Positions 51,616-61,863 are shown, counted from the first letter of the stretch. The stretch is 64,000 nucleotides of DNA from Stappia sp. MMSF_3263 (GCF_030733745.1 NZ_JASHIK010000005.1:203442-267441); one strand, 5' to 3'. Translations and numbers: made by a program. Notes: generated by a model from the letters alone, not told the origin.

Positions 51616-54075
51616 ATGAAGGTCTTGATCAAACTCTTCGGCTACCTGTTCGGCATCGGCGCCGTTCTGGGGCTTCTGGTCGCCGCCGGCGTCTGGATCT
51701 ACCTGCAGGACATGTCGCAGGATCTGCCGGACTACACCGCGCTGAAGAACTACGAGCCGCCGGTGATGACCCGCGTGCATGCGGCGGACGGCCAGCTGAT
51801 GGCCGAATACGCCAAGGAGCGCCGGCTGTTCCTGCCGATCCAGGCCATTCCCGAGATGCTGAAGCAGGCGTATCTGTCGGCCGAGGACAAGAATTTCTAC
51901 TCGCATCTGGGCATCGATCCGGAGGGCATCGCCCGCGCGGCGCTGGCCTATGCGCGCAATTACGGCTCCGGCCGCCGTCCGCAGGGCGCCTCGACGATCA
52001 CCCAGCAGGTCGCCAAGAACTTCCTGCTGACCAACGAGGTGTCCGTCGAGCGCAAGGTGAAGGAGGCGATCCTGTCGCTCAGGATCGAGCAGGCCTACAC
52101 CAAGGAAGAGATCCTCGAGCTCTACCTCAACGAGATCTATCTGGGGCTGGGCGCCTATGGCGTCGCCGCCGCATCGCTGCTTTACTTCGACAAGTCGGTG
52201 CACGAACTGACGCTCGAGGAGGCGGCCTATCTCGCGGCCCTGCCGAAGGGCCCCAACAACTACCATCCCTTCCGCGAGCGCGAAGCGGCCATCGTCCGGC
52301 GCAACTGGGTCATCGACCGCATGGTCGAGAACGGCTATGTCGACAGCGTTGCCGGCGAGGAGGCGAAGGCCAAGCCGCTCGACGTGACGCCGCGCACCCG
52401 TGGCTCGCAGCTCTTCGCCTCGGAGTATTTTTCCGAGGAAGTGCGGCGCAAGATCGGTTCGCTCTATGGCGAGGAACGTCTCTACGAGGGCGGCCTTTCG
52501 GTCCGGTCGACACTCGATCCCAAGCTCCAGGTAAAGGCCCGCAAGGCGCTGATGGACGGGCTGATCGCCTTCGACCAGCGCCGTGGCGGCTGGCGCGGAC
52601 CCATCACGCGCATCGAGCCGGGCGCGGGCGATTGGGGCGGCGAACTGGCCAAGGTCGAGGGCATGTCCGACGTGCCCGAATGGCTTCCGGCGGTGGTGCT
52701 GTCGGTTTCCGACGAAACCGCCGAGGTCGGCCTGCGCCCCAAGCGGCTGGTGGGCGGCGACCTCTCGACGGAGCGCGAGCGGGTGACCCTGTCGCTGTCG
52801 GCGATGAAATGGGCCCGCGTCAGCGGCCGCGCGCCGAACAGCGTCGATGACGTTCTCAATGTCGGCGACGTCGTCTATGTCGAAGGCGTCGACGGTCCGG
52901 CCGGTCTCGTCTACGAACTGCGCCAGTTTCCGAGCGTCTCCGGCGCACTGGTCGCGATGGATCCCTATACGGGCCGGGTGCTGGCCATGGTCGGCGGGTT
53001 CTCCTTCGCGCAGAGCGAATTCAACCGCGCGACGCAGGCCTATCGCCAGCCCGGCTCGGCGTTCAAGCCGTTCCTTTACGCCGCTGCGCTCGACAATGGC
53101 TACACGCCCTCCAGCGTGGTGCTCGACGCACCGGTGGAGATCGCGCAAGGGCCTGGTCTGCCGGTCTGGCGCCCGCAGAACTATGGCGGCAAGTTCTATG
53201 GTCCCTCGACCCTGCGCCTTGGCATCGAGCTGTCGCGAAACGTGATGACGGTGCGCCTGGCGCAGGACATGGGCATGCCGCTCGTGGCTGAGTATTCCAA
53301 GCGGTTCGGCATCTATGACGAGATGACGCCGGTGCTGTCGATGTCGCTCGGCGCGGGCGAGACCACCGTCATGCGCATGGTCACCGCCTATGCGATGATC
53401 GCCAATGGCGGGCGCAAGGTCACGCCGACGCTGATCGACCGCATCCAGGACCGCTACGGCAAGACCGTCTATCGCCACGAGGAGCGGGTCTGCGAGACCT
53501 GCGCCGCCGACCACTGGGCCGGGCAGGGCGAGCCGGAGCTGATCGACAATCGCGAGCAGGTGCTCGATCCGATGACCGCCTACCAGATCACCTCGATGAT
53601 GGAAGGCGTCGTGCAGCGCGGCACGGCGACCAGCGTCAAGGCGGTCGGTCGTCCGGTCGCTGGCAAGACCGGCACGACCAACGACGAGAAGGACGCCTGG
53701 TTCGTCGGCTTCACGCCGGACCTGACCGTCGGCGTCTTCGTCGGCTACGACAATCCCAAGCCGATGGGACGCGGGGCGACGGGCGGCCAGGTGGCCGCGC
53801 CGATCTTCACCGAGTTTGTCAAGACGGCGCTGGAGGACACGACCCCGGTCGAGTTCCGCGTGCCCAAGGGACTGCAACTGATCCCGATCAACCGGCGCAC
53901 GGGCCTCAGGGCCGCGGCCGGCACGCCGGGCACCATCCTGGAGGCGTTCAAGCCGGGCACCGCTCCGCCGGACGAATACTCGATCATTGGCTTCCAGGAC
54001 GATATCGGCATCCCGCGCACGGTCTCGCCGGAGGCGGGCCAGGCGGTGATGAGCGGCACCGGCGGTCTCTACTGA
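51616..54075 (+). CDS. mrcA: penicillin-binding protein 1A (bifunctional transglycosylase/transpeptidase)
   Basis: An 819-residue class A PBP. A single N-terminal transmembrane helix (10-30) is followed by the GT51 domain (AYLSAEDKNFYSHLGID with the catalytic Glu, RRPQGASTITQQVAKN), an OB-like insert, and the transpeptidase with S481-x-x-K484 (PGSAFKPF), and K684-TGT (GKTGTTNDEKDAWFVG). It polymerises and crosslinks peptidoglycan at the inner membrane. amiC upstream and prfB downstream is a conserved alphaproteobacterial neighbourhood. Confidence 0.96.
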   Translation: MKVLIKLFGYLFGIGAVLGLLVAAGVWIYLQDMSQDLPDYTALKNYEPPVMTRVHAADGQLMAEYAKERRLFLPIQAIPEMLKQAYLSAEDKNFYSHLGIDPEGIARAALAYARNYGSGRRPQGASTITQQVAKNFLLTNEVSVERKVKEAILSLRIEQAYTKEEILELYLNEIYLGLGAYGVAAASLLYFDKSVHELTLEEAAYLAALPKGPNNYHPFREREAAIVRRNWVIDRMVENGYVDSVAGEEAKAKPLDVTPRTRGSQLFASEYFSEEVRRKIGSLYGEERLYEGGLSVRSTLDPKLQVKARKALMDGLIAFDQRRGGWRGPITRIEPGAGDWGGELAKVEGMSDVPEWLPAVVLSVSDETAEVGLRPKRLVGGDLSTERERVTLSLSAMKWARVSGRAPNSVDDVLNVGDVVYVEGVDGPAGLVYELRQFPSVSGALVAMDPYTGRVLAMVGGFSFAQSEFNRATQAYRQPGSAFKPFLYAAALDNGYTPSSVVLDAPVEIAQGPGLPVWRPQNYGGKFYGPSTLRLGIELSRNVMTVRLAQDMGMPLVAEYSKRFGIYDEMTPVLSMSLGAGETTVMRMVTAYAMIANGGRKVTPTLIDRIQDRYGKTVYRHEERVCETCAADHWAGQGEPELIDNREQVLDPMTAYQITSMMEGVVQRGTATSVKAVGRPVAGKTGTTNDEKDAWFVGFTPDLTVGVFVGYDNPKPMGRGATGGQVAAPIFTEFVKTALEDTTPVEFRVPKGLQLIPINRRTGLRAAAGTPGTILEAFKPGTAPPDEYSIIGFQDDIGIPRTVSPEAGQAVMSGTGGLY

Positions 54076-54267
54076 TTCTCCGACATGGCGGCCGGGCGCG
54101 CGTTTGCGAAAGCCCGGCCTATCCATTATTGTCCGGCGCCGAAACGGGTGTCCCGGCTTCGCCAGCGACTGCGGGCGACTTGCCGGAGCAGGCGTCCGAA
54201 CCCACCTGCCGGACACCGTTCCCTTTTTCCGAACATCGACTGCAACACGAGAACAGAAGGACGAGCG

Positions 54268-55399
54268 ATGCGCGCCGAAACCGAGGCCGTCGTTGACGAA
54301 ATCAAGCAGGCCATAAGCCTGCTGAGGAGGCATCTTTGACTGGGACAACGCGATTGTCCGACTTGATGAACTGAACGCGGCTTCCGAGGACCCCTCCTTC
54401 TGGGATGACCCGGCCAAGGCGCAGAAGCTGATGCGCGAGCGCCAGCAGCTCGACGACGGGCTGAACGGCGTGCGCAAGCTGGAGGCCGACCTCCGCGACA
54501 ATCTCGAACTGATCGAGCTTGGCGAAATGGAGGACGACAAGGAGGTCGTGCGCGAGGCCGAGGCGGCGCTGAAGGCGTTGCGCGGCGAGGTGCAGTCGCG
54601 GCAGATCGCCTCGCTCCTGTCGGGAGAGGCGGACGGCAACGATGCCTATATGGAGATCAACTCCGGCGCCGGCGGCACGGAGAGCCAGGACTGGGCGAGC
54701 ATGCTGTTGCGCATGTATACCCGCTGGGCCGAGCAGCACGGCCACAAGGTCGAGGTGCTCGAGTTCCACGATGGCGAGGAGGCCGGCATCAAGTCGGTGA
54801 CCCTCAAGATCAAGGGCGAGAACGCCTATGGCTGGCTGAAGACGGAGTCCGGCGTGCACCGTCTGGTGCGCATCTCTCCCTATGACAGCCAGGCGCGCCG
54901 GCACACCAGCTTCGCCTCCGCCTGGGTCTATCCGGTCATCGACGATTCGATCGAGATCGAGATCAACGAGAGCGACTGCCGCATCGACACCTACCGGGCG
55001 TCGGGGGCGGGCGGGCAGCACGTCAATACGACCGATTCGGCGGTGCGCATCACCCACCAGCCGACCGGCATCGTCGTGCAGTGCCAGTCGGAGCGCTCGC
55101 AGCACAAGAACCGGGCGACTGCCTGGTCGATGCTGAAGGCGCGGCTCTACGAGCTGGAGCTGCAGAAGCGCGAGGAGAAGGCCAATGCCGACGCCTCGTC
55201 AAAGACGTCGATCGGCTGGGGTCACCAGATCCGCTCCTACGTGCTGCAGCCCTACCAGCTGGTCAAGGACCTGCGCACGGGCGTCGAAAGCACCAGCCCG
55301 GGCGACGTGCTGGACGGCGATCTCGACGCGTTCATGGAGGCGACGCTGGCGCAGCGCGCCTTCGGCGGCGTGCCCGAGGCCGTCGAGGACGTGGAGTAG
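54268..55399 (+). CDS. prfB: peptide chain release factor 2, made by programmed +1 frameshift
   Basis: Translation starts at ATG 54268 (AAGGA 6 bases upstream), reads 23 codons ending CTT at 54334-54336, meets an in-frame TGA at 54337-54339, and continues after a +1 shift at GAC 54338 to the stop at 55399, giving 376 residues: join(54268..54336, 54338..55399). The main frame carries the GGQ motif ([12 protein letters not shown]) for peptide release and SPY, a variant of the SPF stop-codon-reading tripeptide, in [21 protein letters not shown]2 terminates at UGA and UAA; low RF2 raises frameshifting and so its own synthesis. It follows the PBP1A gene. Confidence 0.95.
54325..54340 (+). promoter_or_regulatory. 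prfB +1 frameshift signal
   Basis: AGGAGG (54325-54330), three bases, then CTT-TGA-C (54334-54340). An internal Shine-Dalgarno at exactly this distance from a slippery CUU codon and UGA is the textbook RF2 autoregulation element. Confidence 0.95.
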
Positions 55400-55438
55400 A
55401 CGGCCCCTGCGGAGATTGTGTTTCGACCGGAAAACGGA

Positions 55439-55463
55439 AACGGCGCCTTCGGGCGCCGTTTTT
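55439..55463 (+). terminator. Rho-independent terminator of prfB
   Basis: Nine-pair stem AACGGCGCC / GGCGCCGTT closed by a TTCG tetraloop and followed by TTTTT-G-TTT. It ends the rightward transcript 40 bases after prfB and, given the A-rich left flank, may also act on the convergent M23 gene. Confidence 0.9.
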
Positions 55464-55486
55464 GTTTGAGGCCTTGCCGGCCAGCG

Positions 55487-56872
55487 TCAGTTCCCGATCA
55501 GCGGGGCGATCTTGTCGCCGGCGCGCAGGAAGCGGGCCGGGTTGAGCGGGCGGTCGTCGATGCGGATTTCGTAATGAAGGTGCGGACCCGTGGAGCGGCC
55601 CGTCGTGCCGACACGTCCCACCACATCGCGGGTCGTGACCTTCTGTCCCTTTGAGACCGAAATGCGGCTCATATGGGCGAACCGGGTGGTGACACCGCTG
55701 GGGTGCAGAATCTCCACGGATTTCCCGTAACCGCCGTTGCGACCGGCAAAGACGACGGTTCCCGGTCCGGGAGCGAGGATGCTGGTGCCGCTGACGGCCT
55801 TGAAATCCATGCCCGTATGCATGGCCATGCGGCCGAGGAACGGGTCGAGCCGCGGTCCGAAGGACGAGGAGACCGGGGCGCCGCTGACCGGGCGGGCCAT
55901 GGGAATGCCGCGTGCGGCATCCTTGACGCTGGCAAGCGTCGCCAGGGCCTGTTCGGCGCGTTCCAGGCGGGCGTCGAAATCGGCGGTCTCAAGCGCGACG
56001 AACGGACCACCCTGGCCGCTGGCGGCGGCCTTGCCAATCCCGGCGAGCCGTAGCCCGAGTTCGTCGGCGGCGTCGGTGATGACGGCGACGTCGCGCTCCG
56101 CCGTCACGGCGATAACGTCGAGGGCGAGATGCGCTTCCTTGTCCATGCGCTCCAGCGAGGCATTGACGTCATCGATCAACTCGGCGCGCTTGTCCGGGGC
56201 CTGTTCGGCGGCCTGCCCCGGGAGCGGGGCGATGTTCTTGAGCGGAACGCCGGGAGAGCCGGCGCCCTGGCGTGCGGCCGCCTCGGCCGCCGGGCTGCTC
56301 TCGCCTTGCGATCCGCGCAGGCTGAGCACGGGAGATATCTCGATGGGCTCGGGCGTGCCGCCGATGCCGGTCGGCGCGGTGGCCGAGCCGAGTGCGATCT
56401 GCGGCAGGGCGATGTCGGGCTTCGCCGGCGGCACCGGCCCGCCAAGGGCAACGCGGATGCCGCTTTGGGCCGCGCGGGCGAGGAGGTTCGCAACCCGCGC
56501 CTGGCGGGTATCGAGATCCCGCTGGCGTACGACCACGTCCTCGAGCTGTTCGTCGATGCTGCGGCGTTCCAGAACGCGGCGGCTCGTCAGCTGGTCGATG
56601 CGGGAGCGCAGCGAGGCAATGCGGTCCTCGTAGGAGAGTTGCATCTGGGCCTGGCGTTCGGCCGATGACTGGATGATGTCGTCGCGCAGGACAAGATAGG
56701 CGGTCGCGCCGATATAGCCGACGGCCAGCATCGTTCCGAGCGCGGTTCCGAGCCCGGCTATCCAGGGAGAGATCGTGAAACTGCGCACGTTGTCGCCGCG
56801 GGCGATGATGACCCGATGCGGCTCCTTGCGTTTGCCGAATACCCTGTGGGCGTTGCCAGCGTGTCCTGTCAT
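55487..56872 (-). CDS. M23-family (LytM/NlpD-type) peptidase with coiled-coil
   Basis: A 461-residue envelope protein: cytoplasmic N-terminus, one transmembrane helix (about 36-62), a coiled-coil (IASLRSRIDQLTSRRVLERRSIDEQLEDVVVRQ), a low-complexity linker, and a C-terminal M23 domain with zinc motifs HTGMDF and HLHYE. It either cleaves peptidoglycan crosslinks or activates amidases; both zinc motifs are intact, so activity is plausible. ATG 56872 with GGAG close upstream; the longer frame to 56911 is less likely. Confidence 0.9.
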   Translation of the reverse strand: MTGHAGNAHRVFGKRKEPHRVIIARGDNVRSFTISPWIAGLGTALGTMLAVGYIGATAYLVLRDDIIQSSAERQAQMQLSYEDRIASLRSRIDQLTSRRVLERRSIDEQLEDVVVRQRDLDTRQARVANLLARAAQSGIRVALGGPVPPAKPDIALPQIALGSATAPTGIGGTPEPIEISPVLSLRGSQGESSPAAEAAARQGAGSPGVPLKNIAPLPGQAAEQAPDKRAELIDDVNASLERMDKEAHLALDVIAVTAERDVAVITDAADELGLRLAGIGKAAASGQGGPFVALETADFDARLERAEQALATLASVKDAARGIPMARPVSGAPVSSSFGPRLDPFLGRMAMHTGMDFKAVSGTSILAPGPGTVVFAGRNGGYGKSVEILHPSGVTTRFAHMSRISVSKGQKVTTRDVVGRVGTTGRSTGPHLHYEIRIDDRPLNPARFLRAGDKIAPLIGN

Positions 56873-56990
56873 TACTCTCCGGACCCGTTCCCGACGACAC
56901 CGCGCTTGCACGCTGCGCCAATGATCACGGTCCGATTGGACGCTATTAAGGTTAACAAATGCTAAGGAGCTGCAGGATTTTGCGCCGCCG

Positions 56991-57842
56991 TCACCCGATC
57001 AGGCGCGCCAGCGGCCGGTAGAATCCGGGCGTCAGTCCCGCTTCCGCGCGGGCGCGATCGTTGAAGGGCGGCTTCAATCCGCCGCGGAAATGGCGGCGCA
57101 CGAGATCCTGGAAACGGCGCTCGGGATCGGTGCGGTCCCGGTCGCAGAGAAAACGGAACCATTTTGCCCCGAAGGCGACATGGCGCTTCTCGTCGCGATA
57201 GATGATCTCGAGTATGGCCGCGCTCGCCTCGTCGCCACGGGCGCGCGCCTTTTCGATCATCGGCGGCGTGATGTCGAGGCCGCGGGCCTCCAGAACGAGG
57301 GGAATGATGGCAAGCCGGCCGCCCAGATCGTCGCCGGTGCTTTCCGCCGCTTCCCACAGGCCGTGATGGGCGGGCAGGGCGCCATAGAACGAGCCGAGAT
57401 CGTCAAGCCGCTTGCGCAGCAGGGAGAAATGCTTGGCTTCCTCCAGTCCGACACGCACCCAGTCGTCGAAGAACGAGCGCGGCAAGGCACGGTCGGCGAA
57501 ACGGCCGACCATGTCCCAGGTCAGGTCGACGGCGTTCAGCTCGATATGGGCAAGGGAATGCAGCATCGCGATCCGGCCGGCCACGCCGCCGATCGCCCGT
57601 TTCGGCATGTCGCGCGGGGGCAGCAGCACGGGCCGGTCCGGGCGCCCGGGCTGGTCCGGCATCGGCTCGGCGCCGGTGCGCCGTCGCAGGGACAGCGTAC
57701 GGGAAAACCAGGCGCGCGCCGTTGCATGGGCAACGTTCACCTTCTCGTCGAGGCAGGTGGCGGCGACGACGCGCCGCGCGCCGCAGGCAAGCGAGCGCGG
57801 CTGGTAGGCGGCGGCGTCCGCCCTGGCCGGAGAAACGCGCAT
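56991..57842 (-). CDS. DUF455 ferritin-like protein
   Basis: A 283-residue helical protein of the DUF455 family: MLHSLAHIELNAVDLTWDM, GLEEAKHFSLLRKRL and IYRDEKRHVAFGAKWF supply the E-x-x-H pairs of a ferritin-like di-iron site. Function is unknown, with possible oxygenase or oxidase activity. The N-terminal ~45 residues (Ala/Arg-rich) are less conserved, so the start at 57842 is uncertain. It lies 30 bases downstream of bcp on the same strand. Confidence 0.85.
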   Translation of the reverse strand: MRVSPARADAAAYQPRSLACGARRVVAATCLDEKVNVAHATARAWFSRTLSLRRRTGAEPMPDQPGRPDRPVLLPPRDMPKRAIGGVAGRIAMLHSLAHIELNAVDLTWDMVGRFADRALPRSFFDDWVRVGLEEAKHFSLLRKRLDDLGSFYGALPAHHGLWEAAESTGDDLGGRLAIIPLVLEARGLDITPPMIEKARARGDEASAAILEIIYRDEKRHVAFGAKWFRFLCDRDRTDPERRFQDLVRRHFRGGLKPPFNDRARAEAGLTPGFYRPLARLIG

Positions 57843-57872
57843 GTGATGTCCGCCGCCTTTCCCTGATACGGC

Positions 57873-58343
57873 CTAGCCGTTGGCTCTCACAGCCTCGAGA
57901 ACCGCCTCGGCATGGCCTGGAACCTTCACCTTGCGCCACGTTTCGGCGATCTTTCCAGACGCGTCAATGAGGAAGGTCGAGCGCTCCACGCCCATGTACT
58001 TGCGGCCGTACATGGATTTCTCCACCCACACGCCATAGGCCTCGGCAACGGCCGTGTCAGGGTCCGCCCCAAGGGTGACGGTCAGGGCGTGCTTGGCCTT
58101 GAACTTGTCGTGTTTTGTCGTCCCGTCGGGAGAGATGCCGATCACCACGGCTCCCGCGCCGTGGAACTCCGGCTGAAGGGCGGAAAAGTCTATGGCCTCC
58201 TTGGTGCAGCCGGGCGTATCGTCCTTGGGATAGAAATAAAGAACGACCTTCTTTCCGCGCAGGTCCGACAGGCGCACCGTGCCGCCGCCATCGGTCGCGA
58301 GTTCGAAATCGGGGGCCATGTCTCCGTTTGCGACTTCGCTCAT
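57873..58343 (-). CDS. bcp: thioredoxin-dependent peroxiredoxin (Bcp/PrxQ)
   Basis: A 156-residue AhpC/TSA-fold peroxidase: LYFYPKDDTPGCTKEA holds the peroxidatic Cys, with DFEL upstream and YGRKYMGVERSTFLID near the C-terminus. The resolving Cys five residues after the first, present in E. coli Bcp, is replaced by Ile, so it should work as a 1-Cys enzyme or use an external thiol. It reduces hydroperoxides. ATG 58343 has GGAAGG 6 bases upstream. Confidence 0.93.
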   Translation of the reverse strand: MSEVANGDMAPDFELATDGGGTVRLSDLRGKKVVLYFYPKDDTPGCTKEAIDFSALQPEFHGAGAVVIGISPDGTTKHDKFKAKHALTVTLGADPDTAVAEAYGVWVEKSMYGRKYMGVERSTFLIDASGKIAETWRKVKVPGHAEAVLEAVRANG

Positions 58344-58445
58344 GTCTTGCCTTCCTTTTGTCACTTCGACGGTGAAGAATCACCGCTTTCCTGTCAGATG
58401 CAGATACGGGCGCCCGAAGGGCACGGATCCCTCACTCGACATATT

Positions 58446-61400
58446 ATGATGTGTGCGATTCGCCGATGCGATCAGCGCCATGCCCAGAGGACCAGGACAC
58501 TGTTTAGACGACTGATCCATCGCGACAAACCGTTGCGGGACGTTTTGCGTCATCGCCGTCGGCGCTGGCCGATGGTTCTTGTCGTCATCGGTGCCGTTGT
58601 CCTGGCGATGTTCGGCGGGCTGCTTGTCACGCTTTATCACGGGCCGATCTCGCTTCCTTACCTGGCGCGCGCAATCGAGGACCGCGCCTCTACCGGCGAT
58701 GCCAGGCTGACGGTCGGAGCCGCGACGATCGATCTGTCGGAAGGCCTGCCGCTGCGTATCGAGCTGGAAAACGTGGCGATGGACATTGGCGGAGGCACGC
58801 CGGTGTCCCTCAGCGTGCCACGCATCTCGGCGCCCGTAGACTTGTCGGCGGCCTTGCTCGGCAAGCTGCAGCTGGCCGAGATCGTGCTGGATCAGGCGCG
58901 ACTGAAAGTGTCGACGCTGAGCGAATCCACGTCGCCGACCGAGATCCCGGACATGTCGGTCCTGGTCGAGGCGGCGGACCGCACCGCCGGGGCGGCATTG
59001 CACCAGCTTGCGGCGCGCGGGGTCGCCCGTATCGAGCTGCTCGCCGCCGAGATCGTTGCGGAAGGCGAGGAGACCTATCGCATCCGTGGCATCGATGCGG
59101 TCCTGACCCGGAGCGGGCAGGACGATCTCAATGTTTCCGCCGAGGTGGCAGGGCGGCTTGGCCAATGGCGCGCGGAGGTCAGCCGCGTCACGGACCCGAC
59201 ATCCAGGGAACGGCTCATGCGCGTCGACCTGCACGACGTGTCGCCCGGCGAGTTCATGCCGCTCGAGATGGCGATGGGCGCGGGGCGGGGCCTCGGTGTT
59301 CCGGTTCGGGCCCGGCTGGACGCGACGCTCGACGAGCGTGGGACGTTCAAGGAGACGCGTGTCGGGTTCATCGTGTCTCCGGGCTGGGTGAATACCGGCC
59401 GTTCGATCGTCAGCTTCGACAAGATCGACGTGCAGGCGCTGTGGGAGGCGGGTTCCCCCGGTTTCAAGATCGCACCGTCGAGCTATATCCGTGGCAACAC
59501 CTATTTCCCTTTCGAGGGCGTGGTCGAGCCGCCGCGCGAATGGCAGGACCTGTGGTCCTATCGCATTGTGTCGCGCAATGCGGAAATCGGGCCGAGCGAC
59601 GTTCCGGGTCCGCCCTTCGCCATGGAGGCCTTCGTCCTCGAGGGACGGGCCGACCCGGCGGCGCGCGAGATGCATTTCGACAAGATCCTGCTGCGCTCGG
59701 GCTCGGCCAATCTCGATGGCGCGGGTTCCGTACGCATCGGAGATGACGGCCCCTACCTGGCGCTGGCGATCGAAAGCGGCCCGATGGCGGTCGCGACGCT
59801 CAAGAGGTTGTGGCCGGTCACCATGATCCCGCCGGCGCGCGCCTGGATCATCGAGCATCTGGTCGATGGCCGGGTGAACAGCGGACGGGCGACGGTCGCG
59901 TTGCAGCCGCCGGCTTTCGATGTTTCGGATCCCGAGCCGGGCTGGTCGGGCAACGACGTCAATGTCGATATCAGCTTTTCCGACATGAGCTTGAAGACCG
60001 TGGGCACGGTGCCGGTCGCGCAATCGCTGTCGGGCCGTGTGCGGGTCGCCGACGAGGTCCTGACGGTGACGTCCGAAAACGGGATCATGGTGGCCCGTGC
60101 CGGCGAGCAGATCTCCTTGCCGGAGATCACTTTTTCGGTCCCTGACATCCGCAAGAGCGGCGACAAGACCGGCGTTCTGGAACTGACCGCGAGCGGTCCG
60201 GCGCCCTCGCTCGCGACGCTGCTGGACGCCGAGCCCTTCACCGTGCTGTCGCGCAACGACCTTGCTCCGGACGATGTCGCGGGAACCGGCGAGATGACGC
60301 TCAACGCGCGCTTCGCACTGGTGAAGGACGTGCGGGTCGACAATGTCGACTGGAGCCTGACCGGCGCCTTGCGCGGGTTCTCCAATTCCAAGCCGATCCG
60401 TGGCCACAAGCTGGGGGCGGGAAACCTGAGTTTCGATGTCGATGCGCGCAGCATCGCGCTGAAGGGCAAGGCACGACTGGACGGACTGCCGGCAAATCTC
60501 GACATCGTCGTGCCGTTCGGCGAGGGAGGCGAGGACGCGGTGGCCGCACGCCAGGGTGTCACCCTGGAAGTGACGGCAAGGCAGTTGGCCGACCGCGGCA
60601 TCGACCTCAGGCAATTCGTCAACGGGCCGCTGCGCCTGTCGAGCGAGGAGACAGCCACCGGCCAGACCTACGACATCGACCTGACGCGGGCCCGCATCGA
60701 CCTGGCCGAAGTCGGCTGGACGAAGAGCCCGGACGTTGCCGCCCGTGCCCGCTTCACGATGACCGAGAACAGCGGGCGGCGGGAAATCCGCGGCTTCACC
60801 CTGACCTCCGAAGGGGTGGAGATCACGGGCTCGATCAACCTGACCAAGTCCGGAGATCTCGACAGCGCGCAATTCTCGCGCTTCGCACTCAGGGCCAGTG
60901 ACGAGGCGAGCATGCGGGTGTCCCGGGAGGGGCAGCAGATCGTCGTCGATTTCCGCGCCAAGCGGTTCGACGGGCGCGGCCTGATCTCCAGCCTGACGCG
61001 GGAGCGCGCCAACGGCGAGGGCGCGGGCAAGACCGCACTGCGGCTGACCGCCGACATCGAGCAACTCACCGGCTTCAACGGGGTCAACCTCGCAGGGGTC
61101 AAGTTGAACCTTTCCTCCGTCGGAGGGGAGACGCGCAGCCTGTCGGTGAGCGGCACATCCAGCGGACGCGCGGCGTTCAAGCTCGATCTGGCCGGAAAGG
61201 GCAGCGAGAGGATGCTGAGCGGCACGATACAGGACACAGGCGCCCTGCTGCGCTTTGCCAATCTCTACGAGCGGATGCGTGGAGGTGTGGGTTTCCTTTC
61301 CGTTTCAATGCCTTCGGCGAAAAACTGGACAGGAAGATTCAAGATCAAGCGGTTGGCGATTACTGAGGATCCGGCGATCCGCGCACTGGCCCGCAGTCGC

Positions 61401-61811
61401 GCCGTGACGGAAACCGGCGATCGGCGCCGGCAACAGCTGCTGGCCGGTGCGGAGCGCAGCGGCGAGGCCTCGTTCAGCGCACTTGACCTCGAGTTCCGCC
61501 GCAGCGGGGATATCCTGACGATCACCGACGGGACGCTTGCCGGGGCAACCATCGGCGGCACGGTGTCCGGCAATGTCGACCTGGCGACCCGCACGCTGGA
61601 CATGACGGGAACCTTCGTGCCGATCTTCGCGCTCAACAACCTCTTCGCGAAGATCCCGATCCTCGGTTTCGCGCTTGGCGGGGGCTCCGACGAGGGGCTG
61701 ATCGGGGTCACCTACAAGCTGACCGGGGCGATCGGCGACCCGGTTCTGAGCGTGAATCCGGCCTCGGCCATGGCACCGGGCATCTTCCGCAAGATCTTCG
61801 AGTATCGGTAA
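58446..61811 (+). CDS. large AsmA-like / DUF3971 (YhdP-type) envelope protein
   Basis: About 1121 residues. A basic N-terminus and one transmembrane helix (WPMVLVVIGAVVLAMFGGLL) anchor it in the inner membrane; the rest is a long periplasmic region of repeated beta strands, ending in an AsmA-like C-terminal domain (GTLAGATIGGTVSGNVDLATRTLDMTGTFVP). Such proteins (YhdP, TamB, AsmA) form hydrophobic grooves that move phospholipids to the outer membrane. Start uncertain: ATG 58446 or 58449; an ATG at 58572 would remove the basic segment. It is divergent from bcp. Confidence 0.85.
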   Translation: MMCAIRRCDQRHAQRTRTLFRRLIHRDKPLRDVLRHRRRRWPMVLVVIGAVVLAMFGGLLVTLYHGPISLPYLARAIEDRASTGDARLTVGAATIDLSEGLPLRIELENVAMDIGGGTPVSLSVPRISAPVDLSAALLGKLQLAEIVLDQARLKVSTLSESTSPTEIPDMSVLVEAADRTAGAALHQLAARGVARIELLAAEIVAEGEETYRIRGIDAVLTRSGQDDLNVSAEVAGRLGQWRAEVSRVTDPTSRERLMRVDLHDVSPGEFMPLEMAMGAGRGLGVPVRARLDATLDERGTFKETRVGFIVSPGWVNTGRSIVSFDKIDVQALWEAGSPGFKIAPSSYIRGNTYFPFEGVVEPPREWQDLWSYRIVSRNAEIGPSDVPGPPFAMEAFVLEGRADPAAREMHFDKILLRSGSANLDGAGSVRIGDDGPYLALAIESGPMAVATLKRLWPVTMIPPARAWIIEHLVDGRVNSGRATVALQPPAFDVSDPEPGWSGNDVNVDISFSDMSLKTVGTVPVAQSLSGRVRVADEVLTVTSENGIMVARAGEQISLPEITFSVPDIRKSGDKTGVLELTASGPAPSLATLLDAEPFTVLSRNDLAPDDVAGTGEMTLNARFALVKDVRVDNVDWSLTGALRGFSNSKPIRGHKLGAGNLSFDVDARSIALKGKARLDGLPANLDIVVPFGEGGEDAVAARQGVTLEVTARQLADRGIDLRQFVNGPLRLSSEETATGQTYDIDLTRARIDLAEVGWTKSPDVAARARFTMTENSGRREIRGFTLTSEGVEITGSINLTKSGDLDSAQFSRFALRASDEASMRVSREGQQIVVDFRAKRFDGRGLISSLTRERANGEGAGKTALRLTADIEQLTGFNGVNLAGVKLNLSSVGGETRSLSVSGTSSGRAAFKLDLAGKGSERMLSGTIQDTGALLRFANLYERMRGGVGFLSVSMPSAKNWTGRFKIKRLAITEDPAIRALARSRAVTETGDRRRQQLLAGAERSGEASFSALDLEFRRSGDILTITDGTLAGATIGGTVSGNVDLATRTLDMTGTFVPIFALNNLFAKIPILGFALGGGSDEGLIGVTYKLTGAIGDPVLSVNPASAMAPGIFRKIFEYR

Positions 61812-61863
61812 GACCGGGCGCGCGGCGTCCTGCGGATGGACCCTGTGGAAGAGACAACGCAAA

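Noticed and set aside
54268..54339. In-frame TGA near the start of prfB read as a pseudogene
   Set aside because: It is the conserved programmed frameshift site, with the internal AGGAGG and CTT-TGA-C at the correct spacing.
51022..54639. Very long minus-strand open frame opposite amiC, the PBP1A gene and the prfB start
   Set aside because: It is antisense to genes with complete domain signatures, has Arg/Asp/His-rich shadow composition typical of GC-rich DNA and no recognisable domain.
58380..61064. 894-codon minus-strand open frame
   Set aside because: Antisense shadow of the AsmA-like gene; composition dominated by Gln/Arg/Asp/His, no family match, no ribosome binding site.
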